DNA of 8,804 nucleotides, from the NCBI GenBank assembly GCA_019090225.1, contig JAHRWI010000294.1:1-8804 (forward strand), in the 5' to 3' direction. Shown in pieces: positions 1 through 7,048 of this stretch. Position 1 is the stretch's first letter. Each line of letters begins with the position of its first letter. This DNA comes from Porticoccaceae bacterium. GTDB lineage: Bacteria; Pseudomonadota; Gammaproteobacteria; Pseudomonadales; Porticoccaceae. The notes below the pieces were generated by a model. That model ran no database searches. It had not been told where the DNA came from and saw nothing but the letters and a program-made list of their open reading frames with translations. Made by a program: the position numbers and the translations under genes.

Positions 1-2363
1 AGATCAATATCCGCTAATTCAGCCTCAAGCCCTGCGGCAAACGAACCCTTTTCCGCAGGTGGATCAGCCTCCAGTGAAGCTAGGTCACCGTCAATTGTGT
101 CCAGCTCTGACAGATAATCCATTTCTTCCATCGCCGCACTGTTTTCTTCCAACACCTCTTTGACATGTGCTGGCGTTCCCTGCACACCGGCTTGCTCAAA
201 ACCTGGCAACTCCTCTTCTTCGTCTAGTAACGTTGCCGGCTGTTCAAACACCTCTTCGGAAGCATATTCCGGCTGATCGACAGGCCCATCATCTAGCCAG
301 TTAGTATTATCCGGCATGGCAGCTGATGCAAACGGCTCAGCCAATAGTCCACTGGCAAAATCCTGGGTGGGCAACTTAAAGCCCGACACCGACTCTCGCT
401 GATCAATGGCCATCTCGGCTAACTCATCGACCGACGCAGCCGTGCGATTCGTACCCTCCAGGGTCTGAGAGGTGATGTCCTGAATCACATTCATGGTATT
501 TGAAATGTGGCCAGCCGTGGTCGATTGATGCCGCGCAGCCGTGGAGATATCCTGAATCAACTCTGCAAGGTTCGTAGAAACAGTTTCAATTTCGCTTAGT
601 GCGATGCCCGCATCTTCGGTCAGAGAAGCACCAGCGACTACTTCGGCAGTAGTTTGCTCCATTGAGGACACCGCTTCATAGGTGTCAGTTTGAATGGTTT
701 TAACCAGCGCGGCAATCTGCTTAGTTGCATTGGCTGAACGCTCAGCCAATCTTTGTACTTCGTCAGCCACCACCGCAAAACCGCGCCCAGCATCACCGGC
801 CATAGAAGCCTGAATAGCCGCATTGAGGGCCAGAATGTTCGTTTGGTCTGCAATATCGTTAATGAGCGAAACAATATCGCCAATTTCCTGGGAGCTCTCC
901 CCCAAGCGCTTAATCCGCTTAGCGGTATCCTGTATTTGGCCACGGATATTATCCATACCGGCAATGGTGCTACGCACCACAACCGCACCTTTATTAGCGA
1001 TCGACACCGAGCGGTCAGCCACTGCCGCAGACTCAGCAGCATTGGCGGATACCTGATCGATGGTAATCGCCACCTCGTTAATTGCCACTGAAGCACCGGC
1101 TATTTCTTCAGCCTGACGTTCAGATAATCTGGTCAATTGCGACACGGTGGATCGCGTTCCATTGGCCGATGCCGACAGTTTTCCCGCAGTATCAACAATG
1201 CGAGAAACCAGCTCCCTGAGCTGAACAATAGTCAGGTTAATCGCGTCAGCTATGGCTCCTGTAAAACCCTCGGTAACAGTTACTTCAGCGGTTAAGTCAC
1301 CCTCACCAAGGCCCTCGATATCATCGAGCAAACGTAAAATAGCATCCTGATTGACCCGATTTGCTTCAGCGGTTTCCTGCAAGCGGCTGCGCGTACCAAG
1401 ATAAAAAATCAAGCCTAGCAGGGTTAGTCCAAGGATAAGAAAGATACCTACATACACTGTCGCCTGGGGCCCGTAAGCATTGCCTCCCAGATTCAGCGCC
1501 TTCACATGATCAACTAAGCTGATGGCTTCGTCCATAAGTACAGACGAAGCGCTTATTAGTGCGTCGTTAGATTCGCGTAAACCGGTTAACGCTGACCCAG
1601 CATCTACAAGCTCTGCAGCTGAACTACTGACAATGCTAAATAATTGTATTGTATTGTCGAGATTAGTCTGAGCCGTCGGCGCCCTAAGTTTGGTAATCCC
1701 GAGAGCACGGTCACCATTTTTAAAACCACTGGCGACGCGGTCAAACAATTCCGCATCATGGCCAAGCTGCTTCATCGACTCAATATCACCGCGACCACCC
1801 AACACTACTCGATCTATCGAAGCGCGCACACGCTCCGCCCGCCATAGTTGCGCCTGAGCCAAGGCCACCTGGTTTCCGGCTGTTCTTCGAGCCAGCAAAA
1901 TCTCTACGGTCTTATCTAGTTCAGTCTGTAAGGCCGGGTAATTAGCATCGAACTGAGCCTTTACATTGACGGCAAAAATTAACGATTCCCTTGCCCCTGT
2001 CACGACGCTAATCGCTTGATCAACCCTATCCCAGGCTTCGTTAAAGGCCACTAATCCTTTCGAATCCCCACTTGCAGTAAGCGCTACTTGCAAGGCATTC
2101 TTTTTATTCAGCATGTCTGCCTGGAGCTGCTCCAACTCAGTTATTGCCGCCGTATTACCACCACTTGCCAGCGCTGCAAGCCTGGGGACTCCAGTCGTCA
2201 GTGCCCTCAACTCACTGGCCATCGTAATATTGCGCCGATGCTTACCTACGTCTTCAGTGTTATTGAAGAATGCAAAAACTAGGTAGGCCACCAACATAAC
2301 CATGGTCAAAATTAGGGTTATGACCAGAGGACTAGCTTTGGATTTCGTTACCGCTGTATTCAT
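1..2363 (-). CDS. pilJ: PilJ, type IV pilus methyl-accepting chemoreceptor (3' end beyond window), with acidic C-terminal extension
   Basis: This is the inner-membrane receptor that feeds the Pil-Chp pathway controlling twitching and pilus-linked cAMP signalling. It reads in one open frame from ATG 2363 to the window edge (787 full codons, no stop). TM1 is at about residues 12-33, followed by a periplasmic sensor region (about 34-300) typical of the PilJ N-terminal domain, TM2 at about 301-322, a HAMP-like segment (about 325-380), then the MCP signalling domain. The hairpin tip is clear: DQTNILALNAAIQASMAG starts at residue 506 and continues into GRGFAVVADEV. The start is supported by AGGAG at 2373-2377, 9 nt upstream. 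It is the last visible gene of a pilG-H-I-J operon. Oddity: the usual PilJ end, here SVSGFKLP (ending at residue 665), is followed by at least 122 more residues with 33 Asp/Glu and only 2 Lys. Known PilJ proteins, as I recall, stop near FKLP. Family call is very secure; the role of the tail is unknown. Confidence 0.95.
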   Translation of the reverse strand, partial: MNTAVTKSKASPLVITLILTMVMLVAYLVFAFFNNTEDVGKHRRNITMASELRALTTGVPRLAALASGGNTAAITELEQLQADMLNKKNALQVALTASGDSKGLVAFNEAWDRVDQAISVVTGARESLIFAVNVKAQFDANYPALQTELDKTVEILLARRTAGNQVALAQAQLWRAERVRASIDRVVLGGRGDIESMKQLGHDAELFDRVASGFKNGDRALGITKLRAPTAQTNLDNTIQLFSIVSSSAAELVDAGSALTGLRESNDALISASSVLMDEAISLVDHVKALNLGGNAYGPQATVYVGIFLILGLTLLGLIFYLGTRSRLQETAEANRVNQDAILRLLDDIEGLGEGDLTAEVTVTEGFTGAIADAINLTIVQLRELVSRIVDTAGKLSASANGTRSTVSQLTRLSERQAEEIAGASVAINEVAITIDQVSANAAESAAVADRSVSIANKGAVVVRSTIAGMDNIRGQIQDTAKRIKRLGESSQEIGDIVSLINDIADQTNILALNAAIQASMAGDAGRGFAVVADEVQRLAERSANATKQIAALVKTIQTDTYEAVSSMEQTTAEVVAGASLTEDAGIALSEIETVSTNLAELIQDISTAARHQSTTAGHISNTMNVIQDITSQTLEGTNRTAASVDELAEMAIDQRESVSGFKLPTQDFASGLLAEPFASAAMPDNTNWLDDGPVDQPEYASEEVFEQPATLLDEEEELPGFEQAGVQGTPAHVKEVLEENSAAMEEMDYLSELDTIDGDLASLEADPPAEKGSFAAGLEAELADID

Positions 2364-2372
2364 GGCATTAAG

Positions 2373-2377
2373 CTCCT
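2373..2377 (-). promoter_or_regulatory. Ribosome binding site of pilJ
   Basis: The minus strand reads AGGAG, 9 nt before the ATG at 2363. It fixes the pilJ start. The pilI-pilJ spacer is 54 bp and shows no clear terminator or promoter. Confidence 0.7.
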
Positions 2378-2417
2378 GGCTTTACCTTCTGGGGGTATTC
2401 CTCAGAGATGTTTAAAA

Positions 2418-2960
2418 TCATACTGCCACATCCCGAAAGAGTTCATCTTCGATAAGTTCCAGGGGTCGGAACAAATATTTTTCCTGGCCGCTGCCGTCTA
2501 CAAAACAACCTTTGACGTAGCGCCCAAGCGGGGGAGGGATCTCAACCGCATGTTCGCGAAACTGCTCTGTCTCAAAGCGTTTCACACCAGCAACACTATC
2601 GACCAACACACCGATAAAGCCACCCTGCAAGGCCAGCACCAACACGCGCTGATTTTTAATTGCGGGCCGGGTTTCTCCACTCAGAAATCTGACAAAATCC
2701 ACAATGGGCACCAACTTACCCCGAATGCTGGCAACCCCCAACATCCAGGGCTTGACCCTCGGCAAGCGCGCGTATTCAGGCATTTCCTGAACTTCCGCTA
2801 ATTCGTCAAGAGGGATGAGCAAATCAACGCCCAATACCGTAAAGCATAATGCCGCTGTGAGCGGCATAAAATCGGTTTGGGCGGGCAAAGTTTTCGAGTG
2901 ACTGTGAAATTGCTGCGCCAGCTCCCGAACAACTTCAAATACGGTACCACTTACCACCAT
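2418..2960 (-). CDS. pilI: PilI, CheW-like adaptor of the pilus chemosensory system
   Basis: Cytoplasmic CheW-domain protein expected to couple the receptor PilJ to the kinase ChpA/PilL. The protein shows the CheW pattern: a strand with FTVLGVDLLIPLDELAEV, then LPRVKPWMLGVASIRGKLV followed by PIVDF, then a second half with VLVLALQGGFIGVLVDSVAGV and a C-terminal helix. P. aeruginosa PilI has a similar order of blocks. The frame is open upstream to a TTG at 2990, which would overlap pilH by 14 bp. I prefer the ATG at 2960, giving 180 residues, close to the roughly 178 I recall for P. aeruginosa PilI, and starting 16 bp after the pilH stop. The ribosome binding site before that ATG is weak, so translation may be coupled to pilH. 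It sits between pilH and pilJ as in other Pil-Chp operons. Confidence 0.92.
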   Translation of the reverse strand: MVVSGTVFEVVRELAQQFHSHSKTLPAQTDFMPLTAALCFTVLGVDLLIPLDELAEVQEMPEYARLPRVKPWMLGVASIRGKLVPIVDFVRFLSGETRPAIKNQRVLVLALQGGFIGVLVDSVAGVKRFETEQFREHAVEIPPPLGRYVKGCFVDGSGQEKYLFRPLELIEDELFRDVAV

Positions 2961-2976
2961 CGAAATAGTAATCCAA

Positions 2977-3342
2977 TCAGTGTTGTGCAACCTGAGTAAT
3001 AGTACTTAACAGTTGTTTTTCTGAAACCGGTTTAGTCAGGTAGGCTTTTGCTCCTTGCCTTTCACCCCAAATTTTGTCGGTTTCCTGATCTTTCATAGTA
3101 ATAATAATCACCGGGATGTCCTGTGTCACTTGATCCCTACCTAACTGCCGCGTCGCCTGAAACCCATTTATTCCGGGCATTACTATATCCATCAATACCA
3201 CGTCGGGGTGATTACGCCTCGCGGCGTCCAACCCTTCCTCAGCAGTACCACACGACAATACAGTGTAATCGTGCCGAGTTAATATTTCCGTCAACTTATG
3301 GATTTCAGTAGGTGAGTCATCAATAATTAGTACCGTAGCCAT
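2977..3342 (-). CDS. pilH: PilH, CheY-like response regulator of twitching motility
   Basis: Single receiver domain of 121 residues with no output domain, the same length as P. aeruginosa PilH as I recall it. The acidic pocket is Asp8-Asp9, the phospho-acceptor is Asp52 in VVLMDIVMPG, Thr82 lies in IIITMKDQETDK, and the conserved Lys104 lies in YLTKP. The segments DIVMPGINGFQATRQL and KDQETDKIWGERQGA are close to PilH and distinguish it from PilG. In the P. aeruginosa scheme PilH is phosphorylated by the ChpA kinase and is associated with pilus retraction or with acting as a phosphate sink. It starts at ATG 3342, 63 bp after pilG; the Shine-Dalgarno is poor. No anomaly in the coding sequence. 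Confidence 0.95.
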   Translation of the reverse strand: MATVLIIDDSPTEIHKLTEILTRHDYTVLSCGTAEEGLDAARRNHPDVVLMDIVMPGINGFQATRQLGRDQVTQDIPVIIITMKDQETDKIWGERQGAKAYLTKPVSEKQLLSTITQVAQH

Positions 3343-3405
3343 GGCTTATTCTCTAGGTCTTAAGTTGGCATAAACACATTAAAAATTTGTTTGTAAAAAC
3401 TATCT

Positions 3406-3822
3406 TTACGCCTCAGGAAAGGCTTCTTCAGAGACTTCTTTTTTTGCTAAAATCGCGTCCAGCACACCAAAAAGTTCAGTTTTACTAAACGGCTTGGTTA
3501 AATACTCATCTGCTCCGACTATGCGACCCTTGGCTTTATCAAACAAACCGTCTTTACTGGACAACATAATAACCGGGGTGCTTTTAAATTGGTCGTTATT
3601 CTTTATCAGCGCACAAGTCTGGTAGCCATCAAGACGGGGCATCATGATATCGACAAAAATCACGTCAGGCTCGATATCGGCAATTTTAGCCAGAGAATCA
3701 AAACCGTCCACCGCAGTAGTCACCTCACACCCGGCCTTGGAAAGTAATGTTTCCGCCGTACGCCGAATGGTATTACTGTCATCAATGACCATGATCTTCA
3801 TCGCTTCATAGCTAGCCGTCAT
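3406..3822 (-). CDS. pilG: PilG, CheY-like response regulator of twitching motility
   Basis: Receiver-only protein, first gene of the pil chemosensory operon. Counting from an upstream GTG at 3828, the acidic pair is Asp16-Asp17, the phospho-acceptor is Asp60 in FVDIMMPRLDGYQTCALIK, Ser90 lies in VIMLSSKDGLFDKAKGR and Lys112 lies in YLTKPFSK; subtract 2 for the start chosen here. The stretch from CALIKNN to GRIV is almost identical to P. aeruginosa PilG as I remember it. In that species PilG is linked to pilus extension and to activation of the adenylate cyclase CyaB. I choose ATG 3822 (138 residues) because GAGG at 3828-3831 lies 5 nt upstream, whereas the GTG at 3828 overlaps that same GAGG. 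It is divergent from gshB across a 231-bp control region. Confidence 0.95.
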   Translation of the reverse strand: MTASYEAMKIMVIDDSNTIRRTAETLLSKAGCEVTTAVDGFDSLAKIADIEPDVIFVDIMMPRLDGYQTCALIKNNDQFKSTPVIMLSSKDGLFDKAKGRIVGADEYLTKPFSKTELFGVLDAILAKKEVSEEAFPEA

Positions 3823-3958
3823 ACCCACCTCATCTGGAGTTTTATGAGCGTCGGAAAGTCCATCCGTTACGCTCGATAACTTTTAACACAATATCGACAT
3901 GTTATCCATAACAGCCGAAATTTTAAAGTAATTATGTCTCAAAAAAAAACCAAAATAG

Positions 3959-3987
3959 TTGCCAGATTCGTTCCTAACCCGTAACGT
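3959..3987 (+). promoter_or_regulatory. Candidate sigma70 promoter for the gshB operon
   Basis: TTGCCA (3959-3964; five of six to the -35 consensus), a 17-bp spacer, then TAACGT (3982-3987; only three of six to the -10 consensus). The A-tract at 3941-3949 just upstream could act as an UP element. A transcript from here would have a leader of about 65 nt before ATG 4060. The weak -10 keeps this tentative. Confidence 0.25.
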
Positions 3988-4047
3988 GTGCGGGGTGGTC
4001 CTGACTCAATTAAAGAGCCTCATCAAACAGCGGACTCAAACAGTGTA

Positions 4048-4053
4048 AGAGGA
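4048..4053 (+). promoter_or_regulatory. Ribosome binding site that sets the gshB start
   Basis: AGAGGA lies 7 nt before ATG 4060. It decides the start against the in-frame GTG at 3988, which has no comparable site and would add 24 residues not found in the family. Confidence 0.75.
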
Positions 4054-4059
4054 TATTTC

Positions 4060-5010
4060 ATGGCAGTTTCTATTGGCGTTATTATGGATCCTATAGGTGC
4101 CATCAACTTCAAAAAAGACACCACACTCACACTCTTATTAGCGGCTCAGGCACAAGGCTGGTCGCTTGTCTATATGGAAATGTCTGATTTGGCACTGGCC
4201 GACGGCGTACCCATGGCACGCCAGACACCCCTGAAAGTCTTTGATTCCTCGGAGCGGTGGTATGAACTTGGTGTGACTGCCGACGCACCACTTGTAGATA
4301 TTGACTGCATACTGATGCGTAAAGACCCGCCCTTTGATAGCGAATTTATCTACGCAACTTACATCCTCGAAGCCGCTGAAAAGCTCGGCGTTCTGGTCGT
4401 CAATCGCCCCCAGAGTCTACGTGACTGCAATGAGAAAATTTTTGCTACTCAGTTCCCTCAATGCACGCCACCGGTTCTGGTCAGTAGGGATCCCCAACGG
4501 CTGAGAGCTTTTCACCAGGAATACAAAAACGTTATCTTTAAGCCCCTCGACGGCATGGGTGGTACCGGAATTTTCCATGCCCGCGAAGACGATCCCAACG
4601 TCAGCGTCATCATAGAAACGCTCTCGGATTACGGAAGACAAACCATTATGGTGCAGCGCTACATTCCCGAAATCACCTATGGCGACAAGCGTATTCTGAT
4701 GGTCGATGGCGACCCCATACCCTGGTGTCTGGCCAGGGTTCCGGCCATCGGTGAAACCCGCGGTAACCTGGCGGCAGGGGGCAATGGCATCGTTCAGGCC
4801 TTGACAGAGCGCGATCGCTGGATAGCTTCAGAAGTGTCCCCCCACCTAAAAGAGAAAGGCCTACTTTTTGTTGGCTTGGACGTCATCGGTGACTACCTGA
4901 CCGAAATAAATGTCACCAGTCCAACCTGCGTACGTGAAATCGACCGAGAACAAAATACCGCCATTGGCCAAAAACTCATGGTGGCCATAAAAAACCGCCT
5001 GGACGCCTAA
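4060..5010 (+). CDS. gshB: Glutathione synthetase (ATP-grasp)
   Basis: Cytoplasmic enzyme that joins gamma-glutamylcysteine and glycine with ATP to form glutathione. It has 316 residues, the same length as I recall for E. coli GshB. The N-terminus MAVSIGVIMDPIGAIN is typical. Further family blocks follow: MRKDPPFDSEFIYATYILE (from residue 86), VVNRPQSLRDCNEK (113-126), the ATP-grasp loop FKPLDGMGGTGIF (160-172), RGNLAAGG (234-241) and the metal/substrate-binding end block DVIGDYLTEINVTSPT (274-289). The start is set by AGAGGA 7 nt upstream. It is the first gene of the gshB-tonB-yqgE-yqgF run and ends 2 bp before tonB. Its position divergent to pilG matches P. aeruginosa. Nothing is broken or missing. 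Confidence 0.97.
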   Translation: MAVSIGVIMDPIGAINFKKDTTLTLLLAAQAQGWSLVYMEMSDLALADGVPMARQTPLKVFDSSERWYELGVTADAPLVDIDCILMRKDPPFDSEFIYATYILEAAEKLGVLVVNRPQSLRDCNEKIFATQFPQCTPPVLVSRDPQRLRAFHQEYKNVIFKPLDGMGGTGIFHAREDDPNVSVIIETLSDYGRQTIMVQRYIPEITYGDKRILMVDGDPIPWCLARVPAIGETRGNLAAGGNGIVQALTERDRWIASEVSPHLKEKGLLFVGLDVIGDYLTEINVTSPTCVREIDREQNTAIGQKLMVAIKNRLDA

Positions 5011-5012
5011 AC

Positions 5013-5894
5013 TTGGACGTTTCTTTTACAACTGCCGACCCGCATCAGGGCAATGATCGCCTGGGCTTTGCTATTTTTCTGGCTATCGCACTGCACAGTT
5101 TGATCATATTTGGTGTCGGTTTTGATTTTTTGAAATCCCAACCCTCTGCCACAGCCCTTGACGTCACACTGGCACAACATCCCACGGCTGAAACAGTAGA
5201 TGACGCTGCCTATATTGCTCAGGCAAGCCAACAGGGTAGCGGCAATATCAGTGACGAAAAGAACGAAATCACCACCGACCAAATAGCCGATTATGCCGCT
5301 GATGTGTTGCGCTATACCAAGCCCTTGCAGCCAACACAAGCCCGGCAGGCCAGCGCTCAAATGGCCAAGCGAACCATAACCACCATCGAGGACAGTGAGG
5401 CAATCACCCAGCAAATCGCTGAATCTGGCGAGCAGACATCACCATCCCTCGACCAGCAAATCGCTCCCACTTTGGTCAAAGAATTTAGTAGCCTCCGTGC
5501 TCAACTTGACAACCAAAAACAGGCTTACAGCAAGCTACCGAATATTCTGCGCCTCACCTCTGCAAGCACCAAACAAGCCGACCACGCTACCTATCTAAAA
5601 TACTGGATCGATAAAGTAGAGCTCACTGGCAATCGCCATTATCCGCCCGAGGCCCGCTATAAAAAATTATTTGGTGAACTGCAACTTGCCGTCACGGTGC
5701 TTCCCGACGGTACCGTCGAAGGCGTAGAAATTCTTCAAAGCTCAAAGCATCACGTTCTCGATCAAGCGGCGGTAGAAACGGTTCGCCTGGCCGCGCCCTT
5801 TTCTGCCTTCCCAAAAGAAATGGCCACCTGGCATAAAATCGAAATAATCCAGACCTGGCGGTTTTCTCCGGACCATCGTATGCACTCCAAGTGA
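5013..5894 (+). CDS. tonB: TonB-family energy transducer, TonB3-like (twitching-linked type)
   Basis: Inner-membrane protein that would pass proton-motive-force energy from an ExbB/ExbD-type motor across the periplasm. From a TTG start (5013, 2 bp after gshB) it has 293 residues: a short cytoplasmic stretch, one transmembrane anchor at about 17-39 (LGFAIFLAIALHSLIIFGVG) carrying His28, possibly the counterpart of the essential anchor His of E. coli TonB, a long spacer (about 41-190), and a C-terminal TonB domain (about 194-290) with GNRHYPPEAR and LQLAVTVLPDGTVEGVEI. The spacer has only about seven Pro and is rich in Gln, Ala and Thr, without the EP/KP repeats of classical TonB. No ATG lies in frame near the start, so TTG is the best available choice. 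In P. aeruginosa the tonB3 gene at this same locus is needed for normal twitching and pilus assembly. No exbB/exbD is visible here. Confidence 0.88.
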   Translation: MDVSFTTADPHQGNDRLGFAIFLAIALHSLIIFGVGFDFLKSQPSATALDVTLAQHPTAETVDDAAYIAQASQQGSGNISDEKNEITTDQIADYAADVLRYTKPLQPTQARQASAQMAKRTITTIEDSEAITQQIAESGEQTSPSLDQQIAPTLVKEFSSLRAQLDNQKQAYSKLPNILRLTSASTKQADHATYLKYWIDKVELTGNRHYPPEARYKKLFGELQLAVTVLPDGTVEGVEILQSSKHHVLDQAAVETVRLAAPFSAFPKEMATWHKIEIIQTWRFSPDHRMHSK

Positions 5895-5939
5895 CTTTTT
5901 CGTCTTGTAATTTAGCCGCCTACCGCCAATACTAAAAGC

Positions 5940-6518
5940 ATGGAAGCAAGCCAAACCAACACTGATCACAGCTTAAAGGCCCAACTGCTGGTCGCCATGC
6001 CCGGCCTTGTTGACCCTTGCTTCAGTCGTTCTGTTGTCTATATCTGTGAGCACAGCCCAGAAGGGGCTATGGGGCTGGTAATTAATCAGCCGCTTAATAT
6101 GCCTCTTCGACAAATATTTGAGCAACTTGATTTGCCCTGTCCCGAAAAGCTTGGTACCCAATCATTATTGTTAGGTGGCCCCGTCGAGCAACAACGCGGG
6201 TTCATATTGCATCGCAATACCGACAAACAATGGCAGTCGACCGTAGCGGTAAACGATGAGGTAAGCCTGACTGCTTCGCGAGACATCCTTGAAGCGATAG
6301 CCTCTGATAACGGCCCTAAAGACTCGCTAATTATTCTTGGCTACGCGGGTTGGGGCGCTGGACAACTGGAGCAGGAGGTTCTCGATAATGCCTGGTTAAC
6401 GACATCCACAGATACTGACCTGCTGTTTGATATACCTTTTGACAACCGCGCCAGTGCCGCTGCTGCCCGCATCGGTATAGACCTCGATCAACTCAGCACC
6501 AGTGCCGGACACGCCTAA
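5940..6518 (+). CDS. yqgE: YqgE/AlgH family protein (UPF0301, DUF179)
   Basis: Soluble protein of 192 residues (E. coli YqgE is about 187). Family signature blocks are all present: LLVAMPGLVDPCFSRSVVYI at about 16-35 running into CEH and GAMGLVIN (42-49), LLLGGPV (76-82), and GYAGWGAGQLE (134-144) followed by NAWL (150-153). The biochemical role of the family is not established. In Pseudomonas it is named AlgH and was proposed as a regulator of alginate production. The gene starts at ATG 5940, 45 bp after tonB, with only a weak purine-rich site, and its 3' end overlaps yqgF by 17 bp. The yqgE-yqgF pairing is widely conserved in gammaproteobacteria. Confidence 0.95.
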   Translation: MEASQTNTDHSLKAQLLVAMPGLVDPCFSRSVVYICEHSPEGAMGLVINQPLNMPLRQIFEQLDLPCPEKLGTQSLLLGGPVEQQRGFILHRNTDKQWQSTVAVNDEVSLTASRDILEAIASDNGPKDSLIILGYAGWGAGQLEQEVLDNAWLTTSTDTDLLFDIPFDNRASAAAARIGIDLDQLSTSAGHA

Positions 6519-6963
6519 ACAAACCCAGAACAAGCCCGCAAATGTGTTGGCTTTCGACTTTGGCACCCGCCACATCGGTATGGCGGTGGGCCAAACCCTG
6601 ACCGCCACAGCCCGTCCCCTGACCGTCCTCCACGCCAAAGACGGTCAACCAAACTGGGCAGAGCTTCTCAGACATATTGACGACTGGCAGCCCGGCCAGT
6701 TGATTGTCGGTCTACCACTGAATATTGATGGCAAAGAAAGCGAGTTCTGCAGACGGGCGCGCAAGTTTGCTCGACGTCTCGCGTCGCGCAGTGCCTGTAA
6801 AGTTTTAATGTTTGACGAACGTCTATCAACTCGTGAAGCCAAAAGGGCAGCTTCGTCATCTCGAGCAAATCGGAATTACCGAGAATCTCCGGTCGATGCT
6901 CTGGCCGCTTGCCTGATTCTGCAAAGCTGGCTACAGCAACCGGAATTTGCTGTCAGCCCCTAA
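6502..6963 (+). CDS. yqgF: YqgF/RuvX, RNase H-fold nuclease (putative pre-16S rRNA nuclease)
   Basis: RNase H-like protein of 153 residues, slightly longer than E. coli YqgF (138) because of an N-terminal lead. In E. coli it is implicated in processing the 5' end of 16S rRNA; the family was first proposed as a Holliday junction resolvase. The acidic residues expected for catalysis are present: Asp19 in LAFDFGTRHIGMAVG, Glu106 in MFDERLSTREA and Asp132 in VDALAACLILQSW. LIVGLPLNIDG (68-78) is the other family block. The start is GTG 6502, inside the end of yqgE (17-bp overlap), with no good Shine-Dalgarno, which suggests translational coupling. The next in-frame GTG (6544) falls too close to the first catalytic strand. 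Last gene of the plus-strand operon. Confidence 0.94.
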   Translation: MPDTPKQTQNKPANVLAFDFGTRHIGMAVGQTLTATARPLTVLHAKDGQPNWAELLRHIDDWQPGQLIVGLPLNIDGKESEFCRRARKFARRLASRSACKVLMFDERLSTREAKRAASSSRANRNYRESPVDALAACLILQSWLQQPEFAVSP

Positions 6964-6982
6964 TTTTAAGCCGCAACCATAG

Positions 6983-7024
6983 ATTGAGAGGCCTGGCAGA
7001 CCACGCTCAATTAACCATTTTTAT
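6983..7024 (+). terminator. Probable intrinsic terminator after yqgF
   Basis: In the 85-bp gap between the converging yqgF and pilU, ATTGAG (6983-6988) pairs with CTCAAT (7006-7011), and inside it TGG can pair with CCA around a CAGA loop. A run of five T (7018-7022) follows six bases after the stem. The stem is short and interrupted, so strength is uncertain. Its position suits the end of the gshB-tonB-yqgE-yqgF transcript. Confidence 0.5.
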
Positions 7025-7048
7025 TAAACTTGAATCCGTAAACAGCTA

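Larger units (their letters stand above)
3829..4059. other. Divergent pilG/gshB intergenic control region
   Basis: This 231-bp non-coding gap must carry the promoters of both the pilG operon (minus) and the gshB operon (plus). It is AT-rich in the middle and has a run of nine A at 3941-3949. It holds two small dyads: TCGATA (3873-3878) with TATCGA (3892-3897), and TGTTAT-CC-ATAACA at 3900-3913. It also has one weak candidate promoter for gshB (3959-3987). On the minus strand a CATAAT (five of six matches to the -10 consensus) lies in the AT-rich centre but has no convincing -35 partner. The open frame from GTG 3988 into gshB is read as untranslated leader, not coding. Confidence 0.6.

Noticed and set aside
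638..1096. Open frame of 152 codons on the minus strand, plus smaller plus-strand frames at 753-1091 and 823-1056
   Set aside because: They lie in other frames over the most conserved part of pilJ (signalling-domain tip). The pilJ frame gives the family motifs; these give low-complexity Trp/Leu/Arg-rich products with no recognisable domain.
2961..2990. TTG start for pilI overlapping pilH
   Set aside because: It would add ten residues (MHNTDWITIS) not resembling PilI N-termini. ATG 2960 gives the usual length. It is not excluded, because the Shine-Dalgarno of both is weak.
3369..3397. Possible internal promoter before pilH (minus strand TTTACA, 17 bp, TTTATG)
   Set aside because: The spacer between pilG and pilH is AT-rich and the -10 matches only three of six bases, so this could be chance.
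4003..4039. Direct repeat GACTCAA at 4003-4009 and 4033-4039 in the gshB leader
   Set aside because: Two seven-base copies 30 bp apart are expected by chance often enough, and nothing else supports a binding site.
3988..4059. Extended GTG start for gshB adding 24 residues
   Set aside because: No ribosome binding site there, and the extra residues are not part of the family. AGAGGA with ATG 4060 gives the standard 316-residue length.
5007..5414. Open frame of 135 codons on the minus strand, opposite tonB
   Set aside because: Antisense to a well-supported TonB gene. The product looks like reverse-strand translation (Gly/Leu/Cys-rich) and no start signal was seen.
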